From assembly GCF_051131705.1 (NCBI RefSeq), contig NZ_CP180316.1:3782001-3846000 (forward strand): a DNA stretch of 64,000 nt, written 5' to 3'. This document shows, piece by piece, positions 40,325 through 48,814 of the stretch (positions within the stretch are counted from its first letter, which is position 1; the number at the start of each line of letters is the position of its first letter). The position numbers were made by a program, and so were the translations under genes. The notes under the pieces were generated by a model, which was not told where the DNA came from, searched no databases, and worked only from the letters and a program-made list of their open reading frames with translations. This DNA is from Arthrobacter_M sp030063245 (lineage in GTDB: Bacteria > Actinomycetota > Actinomycetes > Actinomycetales > Micrococcaceae).

Positions 40325-41589
40325 TTCGTCCCGCCCGTTCCCATCGTGACCAGCGGCAGTGTGGCCCTGACCAAAAAGCCTCCGTTGCTCAGCGGCGTGC
40401 ACTGCACGGATCCACCGACAATGCTGGCCCGCTCCCGCATCCCGATCAGTCCCTGTCCGGGATGCGTACGGTCAAGCTGCGCCAGCACCGCGCCGATTCC
40501 GGAAGGCCCGTTGGTGATCTCCAGCTGGAGCGTCCGTGCTATCGGGCGCAGGGAGAGCGTAACCGTGGCCCCCGGCGCATGCCGGATCACATTGCTCAGA
40601 GCCTCCTGGGCGATGCGGTATGCCGTCAGGCCGATGACCTCGCTGACATCGACGGCCTCGGCCGCGCCCAGGCTCTCCGAGTCCGAATCGACGGCGACAT
40701 CAACGCCGGCCGTCCGCGCAGCCGCAACCAGCTGGGGAATATCCGTCAGCCCGGGCTGCGGGGACAGATCGCGGGCCGTGCCGTCGCTGCGCAGTGCACC
40801 GAGCATGCTGCGCATCTCCGTCATGGCCCGTCTGGAGTTCGCCGCAATGTCATCGAATTCCTGTTTCAGTGTCTTGTCCAGATCGGGATGACGGTACTGC
40901 GCCGTCGTGGCTTGGACCACCACAATAGACATTCCGTGTGCCACCACGTCGTGCAGTTCACGGGCGATCCGGGCCCTTTCCTCGGCGAGACGGCGCATGG
41001 ACTGTTCTTCCGCTGACACGTTGCGTTCCGCCAGGAGTTGCCGACGGATGTTCTGCCACTGCTGGGTGATGACGGCCGCCACCATCAGGCCACCGGACAC
41101 CGAGGCGAACACGACCACGTTCATTTCAGCGCCCAGCGGAACGTAGGCAGGCATGCCCCGATAATTCACCGCGACGCCGATGAAGATGCTCAGCAGCCAG
41201 ATCACCGCCGGCAGCATCCAGTAACTCCGCAGACCGGCCACGCACATCACTAGAATCTGAGTCAGCATTGCGACCACGCTGAACGGCATCGGGGCGGAGC
41301 CCGGCGGCGTGGAGACCAGCGGCATCACCGCCAGCGGCAGCAGGGACAGGAGCCCGCCGGGCACGGGACGGACCACCGTCAAGGCCAGGGAGCCGGTATG
41401 GAGAATGGCCATGCCCAGGGCGAAGGGGAGCGGCATCTTGTACAGATTCACGTTCAGTGGGGCGCCGACGGCCATCAGGGCCACGCAGGCGGTGATGAAG
41501 CCCAACCACGCCCAGCTGATTTTTTTCAGTCTCAACCGCGGCATTGCTGCCATCTGTGCAGCCAGATCGAGACGTTTAGTCGCTGGCAT
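40321..41589 (-). CDS. NarL-system sensor histidine kinase (HisKA_3)
   Basis: A 422-residue kinase (from ATG 41589) with about five N-terminal membrane helices, a HisKA_3 dimerisation domain with phospho-acceptor H213 in ARELHDVVAHG, and a HATPase_c domain (N box EALSNVIRHAPG, G box GQGLIGMRERAS). The membrane part is not a recognised sensor, so the stimulus is unknown. The start overlaps the end of the histidine-phosphatase gene by 14 bp; the frame extends further upstream but only through the coding sequence of that gene. Partner of the overlapping response regulator. Confidence 0.92.
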   Translation of the reverse strand: MPATKRLDLAAQMAAMPRLRLKKISWAWLGFITACVALMAVGAPLNVNLYKMPLPFALGMAILHTGSLALTVVRPVPGGLLSLLPLAVMPLVSTPPGSAPMPFSVVAMLTQILVMCVAGLRSYWMLPAVIWLLSIFIGVAVNYRGMPAYVPLGAEMNVVVFASVSGGLMVAAVITQQWQNIRRQLLAERNVSAEEQSMRRLAEERARIARELHDVVAHGMSIVVVQATTAQYRHPDLDKTLKQEFDDIAANSRRAMTEMRSMLGALRSDGTARDLSPQPGLTDIPQLVAAARTAGVDVAVDSDSESLGAAEAVDVSEVIGLTAYRIAQEALSNVIRHAPGATVTLSLRPIARTLQLEITNGPSGIGAVLAQLDRTHPGQGLIGMRERASIVGGSVQCTPLSNGGFLVRATLPLVTMGTGGTK

Positions 41590-42472
41590 TGCGCCGCAAT
41601 CCCGGCTGCTCCAGGCGCACGCCGACCGCGGGACCAGCCGCAGAGCCAGCGGCAGGCCCGGCAGCGGGGCCTGAGGCGGTGGTGGCGCTCGGGCCGTGGG
41701 CGAATCCGTCTGCATCCGAATCGTCGGTTGGCCCGTCCGCTGTGGTGTCGGCCAGAGCCAGGCCGCCCGCGGGCTGGCTTTGCCAGCTCACCACCTCCCA
41801 CGTCCGGTCCCGGCCGCGCCCGTTGGCGGCGCCGCCACCCGTCCCGCCGGCGGCCCGGGACGCAGAGGTGCCGGACCCAGCCTTACCGGGCAACGCCGTC
41901 GTCGAGCCTTCCAACACCACGATGCCGGTATTGCTGAGCGCATAATTTTCCCGATGTTCCGGGTCTAGGTTGCCGGCGCGGCAGGCGGACCAGGTGCGGA
42001 TCATGGCGCCGTGGCTGACCATGGCGACCGTGCCACCTCCGGACGCCAGCTCGGCCTCCCGGACGACGGCGTCAAAACGCGCCAGGACGTCGTTGCCGGT
42101 GTCGGCCCCGGGCATCCGGATCTCGGGTTTGCCCTGGATCCAGTCCCGCACCACCTCCAGGTAGGCCCCGATGGATTGCAGATCTCCCTGCATCTCCAAC
42201 CCCCCGGCACTGATCTCGCGCAGCCCGGAACGGATCCTGGGCTCCAGCCCCAAGGCGGCGGCCAGCGGCGCCGCGGTCAGCTGGGCCCGCGTCTGGTTGG
42301 AAACGTAGAGCGCCGCCAGCGGATCCGTGCCGTTGAGCCAGGCCAGCGCGGCCGGGATGGCCAGCGCCTGCCGCCGGCCAAGGTCGGTCAGACCGGGGCC
42401 AGGCACCGCCGTATCCAGCAGGTTGCGTACATTTGACGGCGTTTGGCCGTGCCGGATGAGGATCAGTCGCAT
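41576..42472 (-). CDS. Histidine phosphatase (phosphoglycerate-mutase-like)
   Basis: A 298-residue acid phosphatase-type member of the histidine phosphatase superfamily. The catalytic RHG is at the start (LILIRHGQTPSN, H about 8), and the second catalytic His is in VSHGAMIRTW near 153. Beyond the core, residues about 195-298 are a Gly/Ala/Asp-rich disordered tail with GPAAGPAAGSAAGP-type repeats, absent from typical family members. ATG 42472 (AGGGA 9 bases upstream) is preferred to the TTG six bases earlier. Substrate unknown. Confidence 0.9.
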   Translation of the reverse strand: MRLILIRHGQTPSNVRNLLDTAVPGPGLTDLGRRQALAIPAALAWLNGTDPLAALYVSNQTRAQLTAAPLAAALGLEPRIRSGLREISAGGLEMQGDLQSIGAYLEVVRDWIQGKPEIRMPGADTGNDVLARFDAVVREAELASGGGTVAMVSHGAMIRTWSACRAGNLDPEHRENYALSNTGIVVLEGSTTALPGKAGSGTSASRAAGGTGGGAANGRGRDRTWEVVSWQSQPAGGLALADTTADGPTDDSDADGFAHGPSATTASGPAAGPAAGSAAGPAVGVRLEQPGLRRNASD

Positions 42473-42521
42473 GCTCAATTGTCCCTGAAAAGCGTGGTCG
42501 AAGTGTTCGAACGGTGGGGAA

Positions 42522-43391
42522 CTAGTTCAGCGCACGTCCTGCCATCCGTTCCAGCCGGGCAATCCGCTCCGGCATCGGAGGGTGCGTGGAGAACATCCGC
42601 CCCGCCGCACCGCGGAATGGATTGGCGATCATCAGGTGGCTGGTGTTGACCAGGTCCTGCTTCCGTGGCAGCGGCGCCTGCTCCACCCCTCGCTCCAGTT
42701 TGCGTAATGCGGATGCCAGTGCCAGTGGATCATCCGTCAGCGTTGAACCGTCCTCGTCGGCATCATATTCGCGGGTCCGGCTGATGGCCAACTGGATCAC
42801 CGACGCGGCCAGCGGCGCGAGCAGTGCCATGGCGATCATGGCCAGCGGATTGGCGTTCCGATTATCGCGACCGCCGCCGAAGAAGAGCGCGAATTGGGCC
42901 ACGGAGGTGATGACACCGGCGACGGCGGCGGCGACGGACGACGTCAAAATGTCGCGGTTGTAGACGTGCATGAGCTCGTGGCCGAGCACGCCGCGCAGCT
43001 CGCGCTCGGTGAGAATGTTCAGGATCCCTTGCGTGCAACATACCGCGGCATTGCGCGGATTGCGCCCGGTGGCAAAGGCATTCGGAGCCAAGGTGGGGGA
43101 AACGTAGATCCGGGGCATCGGCTGATTGGCCTTGGTGGAGAGTTCCCGCACGGTCTGATAAATGCCCGGCACCTGCTCCTCCGTCACCGGATAGGCCTGC
43201 ATGGAGCGGATGGCGATTTTATCCGAATTCCAGTAGCCGTACGCCGTTGTCCCGACGCCGATCAACGCCATGATCCAGATCGGGGCCGAGCTGCGCATCC
43301 CGGTGGCGAGTATCCCTCCAATTGCCAGCAGCACCACCCACAGCACGCCGAAAAGAGCAGCGGTTTTCAACCCGTTGAAATGCCTGTGCAC
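42522..43391 (-). CDS. htpX: HtpX-family zinc metalloprotease
   Basis: A 289-residue M48 membrane protease that degrades misfolded membrane proteins. Zinc ligands are H138 and H142 in GHELMHVYNRD with catalytic E139, and E208 in RTREYDADEDG. Two N-terminal TM helices and a further pair between the motifs are visible. GTG 43391 is chosen: AAGGAG lies 9 bases upstream and the protein begins at the usual point (HRHFNGLKTAALFG). The gene is 49 bp upstream of the phosphatase gene on the same strand. Confidence 0.94.
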   Translation of the reverse strand: MHRHFNGLKTAALFGVLWVVLLAIGGILATGMRSSAPIWIMALIGVGTTAYGYWNSDKIAIRSMQAYPVTEEQVPGIYQTVRELSTKANQPMPRIYVSPTLAPNAFATGRNPRNAAVCCTQGILNILTERELRGVLGHELMHVYNRDILTSSVAAAVAGVITSVAQFALFFGGGRDNRNANPLAMIAMALLAPLAASVIQLAISRTREYDADEDGSTLTDDPLALASALRKLERGVEQAPLPRKQDLVNTSHLMIANPFRGAAGRMFSTHPPMPERIARLERMAGRALN

Positions 43392-43577
43392 GTTCGTTTC
43401 TCCTTTGACGGCCGACGCCTGCCGGACACTAATGGAAACGGCCGAGCGGGCCCGCATGTTCCCGCCGGCACTTCAGCGCGGGTCGGGCAGCAGAACACAA
43501 CTGTGAAATGGTCAGGAGTCGAAATTTTGCTCGCTCGTTTCGTGGCTGGACTCCCATCCGACCCCATGCAGCCGCGG

Positions 43578-44849
43578 TCACGGCTCGGGGTGCAGCGCGT
43601 CGTAGTGGAGGAACCGAGGCTGGAGCCGGACCATCAGCCAAACGGCCAGGATGCACAAAATGCCGCCGACAATGGCGGCCATTGCCTCGCCCAGGCGTTG
43701 GCCTGTGCCGCCGGCAAACAGGTCGCCCAGCCGTGGACCGCCGGCGACGACGACGATGAAGACGCCCTGCAGCCTGCCGCGCATATTATCCGGCGTGGCG
43801 GACTGCAGGATGGTTGACCGGAAGACGCCGCTCACCGAGTCTGCGACGCCGGACACCACCAGGGCGAAGACGGCGCCGATGATCCACGGTGAGGTGCCCT
43901 GGCCGGCGTAATGGCCGCCCAGCAGAATCACGGTGCCCATGCCGGTAATGGAAGCGCCCCAGATGGTGATGCTCCAGACCACCGCCAGCCCCTGCCGGCG
44001 GATGTGGCCCAACGGACCGGAGAAGAGCGCCGCCAGCAAAGAGCCGGCCGCTATCGCCGCGAGCAGCAGACCCGCCGTCGCCGCTCCTCCGCCCAGCCAG
44101 ACGGCGCCGACGGCCGGCAGCAGTGCACGCGGCATGGCGAAAATCATGGCGCACAAGTCCACCAGGAACGTCATCCGGACGTTGGGGCGGCTGCCGAGGA
44201 ATTTCAGACCCTCCAGCACGGAGCGGAAACCAGCCCGTCGCACCGCGCCTTCCGGCGGCAGCGATGGAAGTTTGAACAGAGCCCAGAGGGAGGCCGTGAA
44301 TGTCAGCACGTCCACGGTGTAGGTCCAGCTGTAACCGACGCTTGCCACCAGCACCCCCGCGGCCAGTGGCCCGACGGTGGTGCCCAGGCCAAAGACGATC
44401 ATGCTCAGCGCATTGGCCGCGGGAAGGAGTTCGCGCCGCACCAGCCGGGGGATGATGGCGCTGCGGGCCGGCTGGTTGATCCCCGCGGCGGCGGACTGCA
44501 CGGCGACAAGGAGGTAAAGCACCAGAACTTCATGCACTCCGAGCCAGGCCTGCAGCGCGATGCAGATTGTAACCAGCCACAAGACGCCGGCGGACAGCAG
44601 CGCCACCGTCCGGCGGTCATGTGCATCCACAACGGAACCGCCGTACAGGCCCGCAATGACAAGCGGCACTAAAGCGAAGATGCCCAGCACACCGACGGCG
44701 AGAATGGACTGGCTGAGGCTGTACACCTCCAGGCTCACCGCCACCACTGTCAACTGGGTCCCGATCGAGGACAGGCCCAGTCCCAGCCACAGCCGCCGGA
44801 AGTCAGGGCTTTCCTGCAGAGGCGTGATGTCCGCCAGGAGTTTTTGCAC
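43578..44849 (-). CDS. MFS transporter, EntS/MFS_3-like exporter
   Basis: A 423-residue, 12-TM major-facilitator protein close to the enterobactin-exporter-like MFS_3 group: SPDFRRLWLGLGLSSIGTQL at the start, GGSVVDAHDRRTVAL (motif A), a cytoplasmic central loop with GLKFLGSRPNVRMTF, and ATPDNMRGRLQGVF after TM10. Such carriers export siderophores or drugs. The start is GTG 44849. It is divergent from furA, about 150 bp apart, with the Fur-type dyad nearer to furA, so possible co-control is only a suggestion. Confidence 0.9.
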   Translation of the reverse strand: MQKLLADITPLQESPDFRRLWLGLGLSSIGTQLTVVAVSLEVYSLSQSILAVGVLGIFALVPLVIAGLYGGSVVDAHDRRTVALLSAGVLWLVTICIALQAWLGVHEVLVLYLLVAVQSAAAGINQPARSAIIPRLVRRELLPAANALSMIVFGLGTTVGPLAAGVLVASVGYSWTYTVDVLTFTASLWALFKLPSLPPEGAVRRAGFRSVLEGLKFLGSRPNVRMTFLVDLCAMIFAMPRALLPAVGAVWLGGGAATAGLLLAAIAAGSLLAALFSGPLGHIRRQGLAVVWSITIWGASITGMGTVILLGGHYAGQGTSPWIIGAVFALVVSGVADSVSGVFRSTILQSATPDNMRGRLQGVFIVVVAGGPRLGDLFAGGTGQRLGEAMAAIVGGILCILAVWLMVRLQPRFLHYDALHPEP

Positions 44850-44960
44850 CGGTCAAGCCTAGCGGCACAGCATGCCACGGCGGTGCAACGGGCGTTGGCG
44901 GCCGCATGGTTCCGGGGCCGGCCGGCAAAACCAAGAACCGCCGTCAGACCTTAAGATGCC

Positions 44961-44985
44961 CTTATTGCGACTTTGTCGGAATAAG
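44961..44985. promoter_or_regulatory. FurA-type operator upstream of furA-katA
   Basis: CTTATT at 44961-44966 and AATAAG at 44980-44985 are inverted, and inside them CGAC/GTCG (44968-44971, 44975-44978) continue the dyad around a TTT centre; only one pair of bases breaks the symmetry over 25 bp. It ends 15 bp before the furA ATG. Related AT-rich palindromes are the autoregulatory sites of FurA/CatR proteins. Confidence 0.75.
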
Positions 44986-45000
44986 TGGTTGACTGGAGGC

Positions 45001-45471
45001 ATGACGACGACGCAGGGCACCAGCGGGGAAGTGTGGACGCAGCAACTGCATGACCACGACCGCCGGGTGACCAAGCAGCGCCTCGCTGTACTTGCCGCCG
45101 TCGCCCGTTCTCCGCATGCCACCGCCGAAGCCGTTGCCTCGGCGGCACGGGCGGAACTGCCCCAGTTGACGGTGCAGTCCGTCTACGTGGTGCTGGCAGA
45201 CCTCACCGGGCTGGGCATGCTGCGCCGGATCGAGCCGCCCAACTCGCCGGCCCGTTATGAAACACGGACCGGAGACAACCACCACCACGCCATTTGCACC
45301 GGCTGCGGACGGATCGAAGACGTGGACTGCGCCGTCGGACACGCCCCGTGCCTGACGCCGGGTATGAGCGCCGGCGCCATCATCGGCCACATCACCGTCG
45401 CGGATGTGCTGTACCAGGGCATCTGCGCCGGCTGCGCCGCCGGCGAACCCGCTGATCGGCAAACCGGCTGA
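45001..45471 (+). CDS. furA: Fur-family peroxide-type regulator (FurA/CatR-like)
   Basis: A 156-residue Fur-family repressor. The winged helix spans about 22-82 (RVTKQRLAVLAAVARSPHATAEAV; VQSVYVVLADLTGLGMLRRI). The metal region has HHHAICTGCG (H94-96, C99, C102) and a second Cys pair CAGC (C142, C145), making the structural zinc site. It is 64 bp upstream of catalase on the same strand, as in furA/catR-catalase pairs of Actinobacteria, where oxidation by peroxide relieves repression. GGAGG abuts the ATG at only 1 base, so a leaderless mRNA is possible. Confidence 0.93.
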   Translation: MTTTQGTSGEVWTQQLHDHDRRVTKQRLAVLAAVARSPHATAEAVASAARAELPQLTVQSVYVVLADLTGLGMLRRIEPPNSPARYETRTGDNHHHAICTGCGRIEDVDCAVGHAPCLTPGMSAGAIIGHITVADVLYQGICAGCAAGEPADRQTG

Positions 45472-45535
45472 TCATCACACGGGCTTTCCCTATCCAACCT
45501 AACCACCCCTACCCCCACCCCCACCAAGGAGAGAT

Positions 45536-47050
45536 ATGACTGACCATTCCATCGTGCAAAATTCAGCTGTGCCGCATTCCACAACGCAGTCGGGTGCCCC
45601 CGTCACCAGCGACGCGCACGCCCAGTCAACCGGTGCCGACGGCGCCATCGCGCTGACCGACCACTACCTGGTCGAAAAACTGGCGCAGTTCAACCGTGAG
45701 CGGGTCCCGGAGCGCGTCGTGCATGCCAAGGGCGGCGGCGCATTCGGCACCTTCAAGACCACCGAGGACGTCTCGCGCTACACCAAGGCTGCGCTGTTCC
45801 AGCCCGGCGTGGAGACCGAAACGCTGACCCGTTTCTCCTCTGTGGCGGGTGAGGCGGGCTCGCCGGACACCTGGCGCGACCCGCGCGGCTTCTCCACGAA
45901 GTTCTACACCACCGAGGGCAACTACGACCTGGTGGGCAACAACACCCCGGTCTTCTTCATCCGCGACGGCATCAAGTTCCCGGACTTCATCCACAGCCAA
46001 AAGCGCCTTCCCGGCTCCAACCTGCGCGACGCCGACATGCAGTGGGACTTTTGGACCCTCTCCCCCGAGTCCGCGCACCAGGTCACCTGGCTGATGGGCG
46101 ACCGCGGGCTGCCGGCCTCCTGGCGTCAGATGCAGGGCTACGGCTCGCACACCTACCAGTGGATCAACGCAGCCGGCGAGCAGTTCTGGGTCAAGTACCA
46201 TTTTCACTCCAATCAGGGTGTGAACGCCATGAGCGGCGACGAGGCCGAGCAGCTGGCCGGCTCGGACGCGGACTACTACATCCGCGACCTGCACGACAAC
46301 ATCGAGACCGGCAATTTCCCCTCCTGGGACCTGCACGTGCAGATCATGCCGTACGCGGATGCCAAGGACTACCGGTTCAACCCGTTTGACCTGACCAAGA
46401 TCTGGTCCAAGAAGGACTATCCGCTGATCAAGGTCGGCACGATGACACTGGACAGGAACCCGGAGAACTACTTCGCGCAGATCGAGCAGGCCGCCTTCGC
46501 GCCGTCGAACTTCGTGCCCGGCATTGCCGGCAGCCCGGACAAGATGCTGCAGGCCCGCATCTTCTCCTACGCGGACGCACACCGCTACCGGGTGGGCACC
46601 AACCACGCCCAACTGCCGGTGAACGCGCCGAAGAACCAGGTGAACAACTACAGCCAGAACGGTGCTGCCCGTTACACCTTCAACGACGCCAGCACCCCGG
46701 TTTACGCACCGAACTCCAAGGGCGGTGCCGCGGCCGTTGAGCCGGCAAACGTGGGTGGCGGCTGGGAGAACGACGGCGAGTTGACGCTCTCGGCACATTC
46801 CCTGCACTCGGCCGATGATGACTTCGGCCAAGCCGGCACGCTCTACCGCGAGGTGTTCGACGACGGCGAACGCGCCCGGCTGCTGGAAACCATCACCGGC
46901 GCCGTGGGCGGCGTCCAGGACGGCGGCATCAAGGAACGCGCCATCGGTTACTGGACCAAGGTGGATTCGGACCTCGGCGCCAAGCTTCGCGCCAACCTGG
47001 GTTCCGGTGAGAGCATCGAATCGGATGCGGAAGCGGCCATCAAGTACTAG
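45536..47050 (+). CDS. katA: Haem catalase, clade 3
   Basis: A 504-residue monofunctional catalase that dismutates H2O2. Catalytic His is H63 (ERVVHAKGGGAFG), Asn near 135 (NYDLVGNNTPVFF), and the proximal haem ligand is Y345 (RIFSYADAHRYR). The small-subunit length, without a C-terminal flavodoxin-like domain, and the NADPH-region sequence agree with clade 3. AAGGAG lies 5 bases before the ATG. A strong hairpin at 47085-47125 ends the furA-katA transcript. Confidence 0.97.
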   Translation: MTDHSIVQNSAVPHSTTQSGAPVTSDAHAQSTGADGAIALTDHYLVEKLAQFNRERVPERVVHAKGGGAFGTFKTTEDVSRYTKAALFQPGVETETLTRFSSVAGEAGSPDTWRDPRGFSTKFYTTEGNYDLVGNNTPVFFIRDGIKFPDFIHSQKRLPGSNLRDADMQWDFWTLSPESAHQVTWLMGDRGLPASWRQMQGYGSHTYQWINAAGEQFWVKYHFHSNQGVNAMSGDEAEQLAGSDADYYIRDLHDNIETGNFPSWDLHVQIMPYADAKDYRFNPFDLTKIWSKKDYPLIKVGTMTLDRNPENYFAQIEQAAFAPSNFVPGIAGSPDKMLQARIFSYADAHRYRVGTNHAQLPVNAPKNQVNNYSQNGAARYTFNDASTPVYAPNSKGGAAAVEPANVGGGWENDGELTLSAHSLHSADDDFGQAGTLYREVFDDGERARLLETITGAVGGVQDGGIKERAIGYWTKVDSDLGAKLRANLGSGESIESDAEAAIKY

Positions 47051-47084
47051 GCCTAACACGGACTGAGTACGACACGGTACTGAG

Positions 47085-47125
47085 CAGAAAGGGCGGTTTC
47101 CCTCAGCGGGAAGCCGCCCTTTCTG
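47085..47125. terminator. Bidirectional terminator after katA
   Basis: Arms of 18 bases (47085-47102 and 47108-47125, CAGAAAGGGCGGTTTCCC with one G-U type mismatch) and a 5-base loop, with a T-run in the plus strand. It lies between convergent katA and the amino-acid permease. Confidence 0.9.
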
Positions 47126-47161
47126 CGTCCGCGCTGCGGCCCGATTTCCCCGCGACCGTAC

Positions 47162-48709
47162 TCAGGCGTCGATCGAGACCTTGTCGCCGTCGTCGGCCGC
47201 CGCCGAACCGCTGCTAACACCTTCGCCGGAGCGCCTGCTCTTCAACTGCCTGCCCAGCCGGGAATTCCATGCTCCGTAGGAGAAGTAGATCACTAGACCT
47301 GCCACCAGCCAGATGCCGAAGAAGACCCAGGTCAAAGTGGCCAAGTTGAACATCAGGTAGATGCACAGCAGGGCCGAGGCCACCGGGATGACAGGGCCAA
47401 ACGGTACCCGGAAGGAGGGTTTGAGGTCCGGGCGTTTGCGGCGCAGCACCAAAATCCCGAGGCTCACCATGACAAAGGCGGACAGCGTGCCGATGTTGAT
47501 CATCTCGGCCAGCAGATCAACCGGAGTGAAGCCTGCAAGCAGTGCCACCAACCCGCCACAGATGATCTGTGTCCGCGCGGGAGTGCTGCGTTTTGCGGAA
47601 GTCTTGCTCAATGCGCGGGGCAACAACCCGTCGCGGCTCATCGCCATGGTGACCCGGGCAAGACCCATCAGCAACACCATGATCACTGTGGTCAGGCCGA
47701 TCAGGGAACCGAGGGAAATGACTACGACGGCCCAGTCCGCACCCACGAGGTGGAACGCGGTTGCCAAGGACGGATCCGCTGCCTTGGCCAGATCCTGGTA
47801 GGACACCATGCCCGTTACCACCAGGGTGACCAGGATATACAGCACCGTGACCACGGCGAGCCCGGCAAAGATTCCACGCGGCAGGGTCTTTTTCGGGTTC
47901 TTGACCTCCTCGGCGCTGGTCGCGACAACGTCGAAGCCGATGAAAGCGAAGAAGACCAGCGCGGCGCCAGAGATCACACCGGTGAAACCGTACATGGCCG
48001 GGTTGGCCCCGCTCAAAAAGGACAGGAACGGCTGCTCGGTCCAGGATCCGCCGGTTGCCGGCGCCGGCTGGGACTCCGGCACGAAGGGTGTGTAGTTCTG
48101 TGCCTTGACGAAGAAGAACCCAACCACGATTACGAAGATGACGATCGCTATTTTGATAATGGTGAAGACGCTGTTGACCCGCGCGGACAGCTTCGTGCCC
48201 AGCACCAGCACCGTGGTAAAGACGGCGACGACGACCAACGGTCCCCAGTAAAGGGTCACGGAGCCCAGATGCAGCTGGGCAGGGATATTGACATTCACGG
48301 CCTGCAGGAAGTCGCTGAGATATACGCCCCAGTACTTGGCGATCACGGAGCCGGCCATTAGCAGTTCCAGGATCAGGTTCCAGCCTATAATCCAGGCCAG
48401 CAGCTCTCCCATGGTGGCGTAGGTGAAGACGTACGCGCTGCCGGTCACGGGAATGGCGGTGGCAAATTCCGCGTAGCACATGATGGCCAACGCGCAGGTG
48501 ACGGCGGCCAGCAAAAAACTGACGGTCACGGCCGGGCCGGCATTATGGGCAGCCGCCTTCGCCCCGACCGAGAAGATGCCTGCGCCGACGGCCACCGCGA
48601 TGCCCATGATCATCAAGTCCCAGGTGTTAAGGGAGCGTTTGAGGGTCCGGCCGGGCTCCTGAGCGTCGTTGAGGGAGCTTTCAATGGACTTTGTGCGCAG
48701 TAGATACAT
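47162..48709 (-). CDS. Amino acid permease, CAT/YfnA-like
   Basis: A 515-residue APC-family permease of the cationic amino acid transporter group. Landmarks are the N-terminal cytoplasmic segment NDAQEPGRTLKRSLNTWDL, TM1 GIAVAVGAGIFSVG, GWNLILELL in TM3, and SAEEVKNPKKTLPRGI before TM7. Fourteen hydrophobic segments are predictable, and the Ser/Asp-rich tail is cytoplasmic. A 9-3-9 dyad 81 bp upstream of the start may be an operator. Substrate probably a basic or neutral amino acid; not decidable further. Confidence 0.9.
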   Translation of the reverse strand: MYLLRTKSIESSLNDAQEPGRTLKRSLNTWDLMIMGIAVAVGAGIFSVGAKAAAHNAGPAVTVSFLLAAVTCALAIMCYAEFATAIPVTGSAYVFTYATMGELLAWIIGWNLILELLMAGSVIAKYWGVYLSDFLQAVNVNIPAQLHLGSVTLYWGPLVVVAVFTTVLVLGTKLSARVNSVFTIIKIAIVIFVIVVGFFFVKAQNYTPFVPESQPAPATGGSWTEQPFLSFLSGANPAMYGFTGVISGAALVFFAFIGFDVVATSAEEVKNPKKTLPRGIFAGLAVVTVLYILVTLVVTGMVSYQDLAKAADPSLATAFHLVGADWAVVVISLGSLIGLTTVIMVLLMGLARVTMAMSRDGLLPRALSKTSAKRSTPARTQIICGGLVALLAGFTPVDLLAEMINIGTLSAFVMVSLGILVLRRKRPDLKPSFRVPFGPVIPVASALLCIYLMFNLATLTWVFFGIWLVAGLVIYFSYGAWNSRLGRQLKSRRSGEGVSSGSAAADDGDKVSIDA

Positions 48710-48789
48710 AGAAATCCGTCGTGGTGGGAGCTAAAGGGACCCATCCACGTTATCGAAAGCGTGTAGCTTCGGCCGCCCTGGCGGTGTCA

Positions 48790-48810
48790 CCGTCTCACAT
48801 AGTGAGACGG
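48790..48810 (-). promoter_or_regulatory. Perfect 9-3-9 dyad upstream of the permease
   Basis: CCGTCTCAC (48790-48798) and GTGAGACGG (48802-48810) are exact inverse copies around ATA. It lies 81-101 bp upstream of the permease start and 5 bp past the stop of the reductase gene. The lack of a T-run and the short loop favour a protein-binding site over a terminator. The cognate regulator is not in the window. Confidence 0.55.
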
Positions 48811-48814
48811 GGCG

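Noticed and set aside
41590..41715. Extended N-terminus of the sensor kinase
   Set aside because: It lies entirely within the histidine-phosphatase coding sequence and encodes a Pro-rich segment unlike a kinase terminus.
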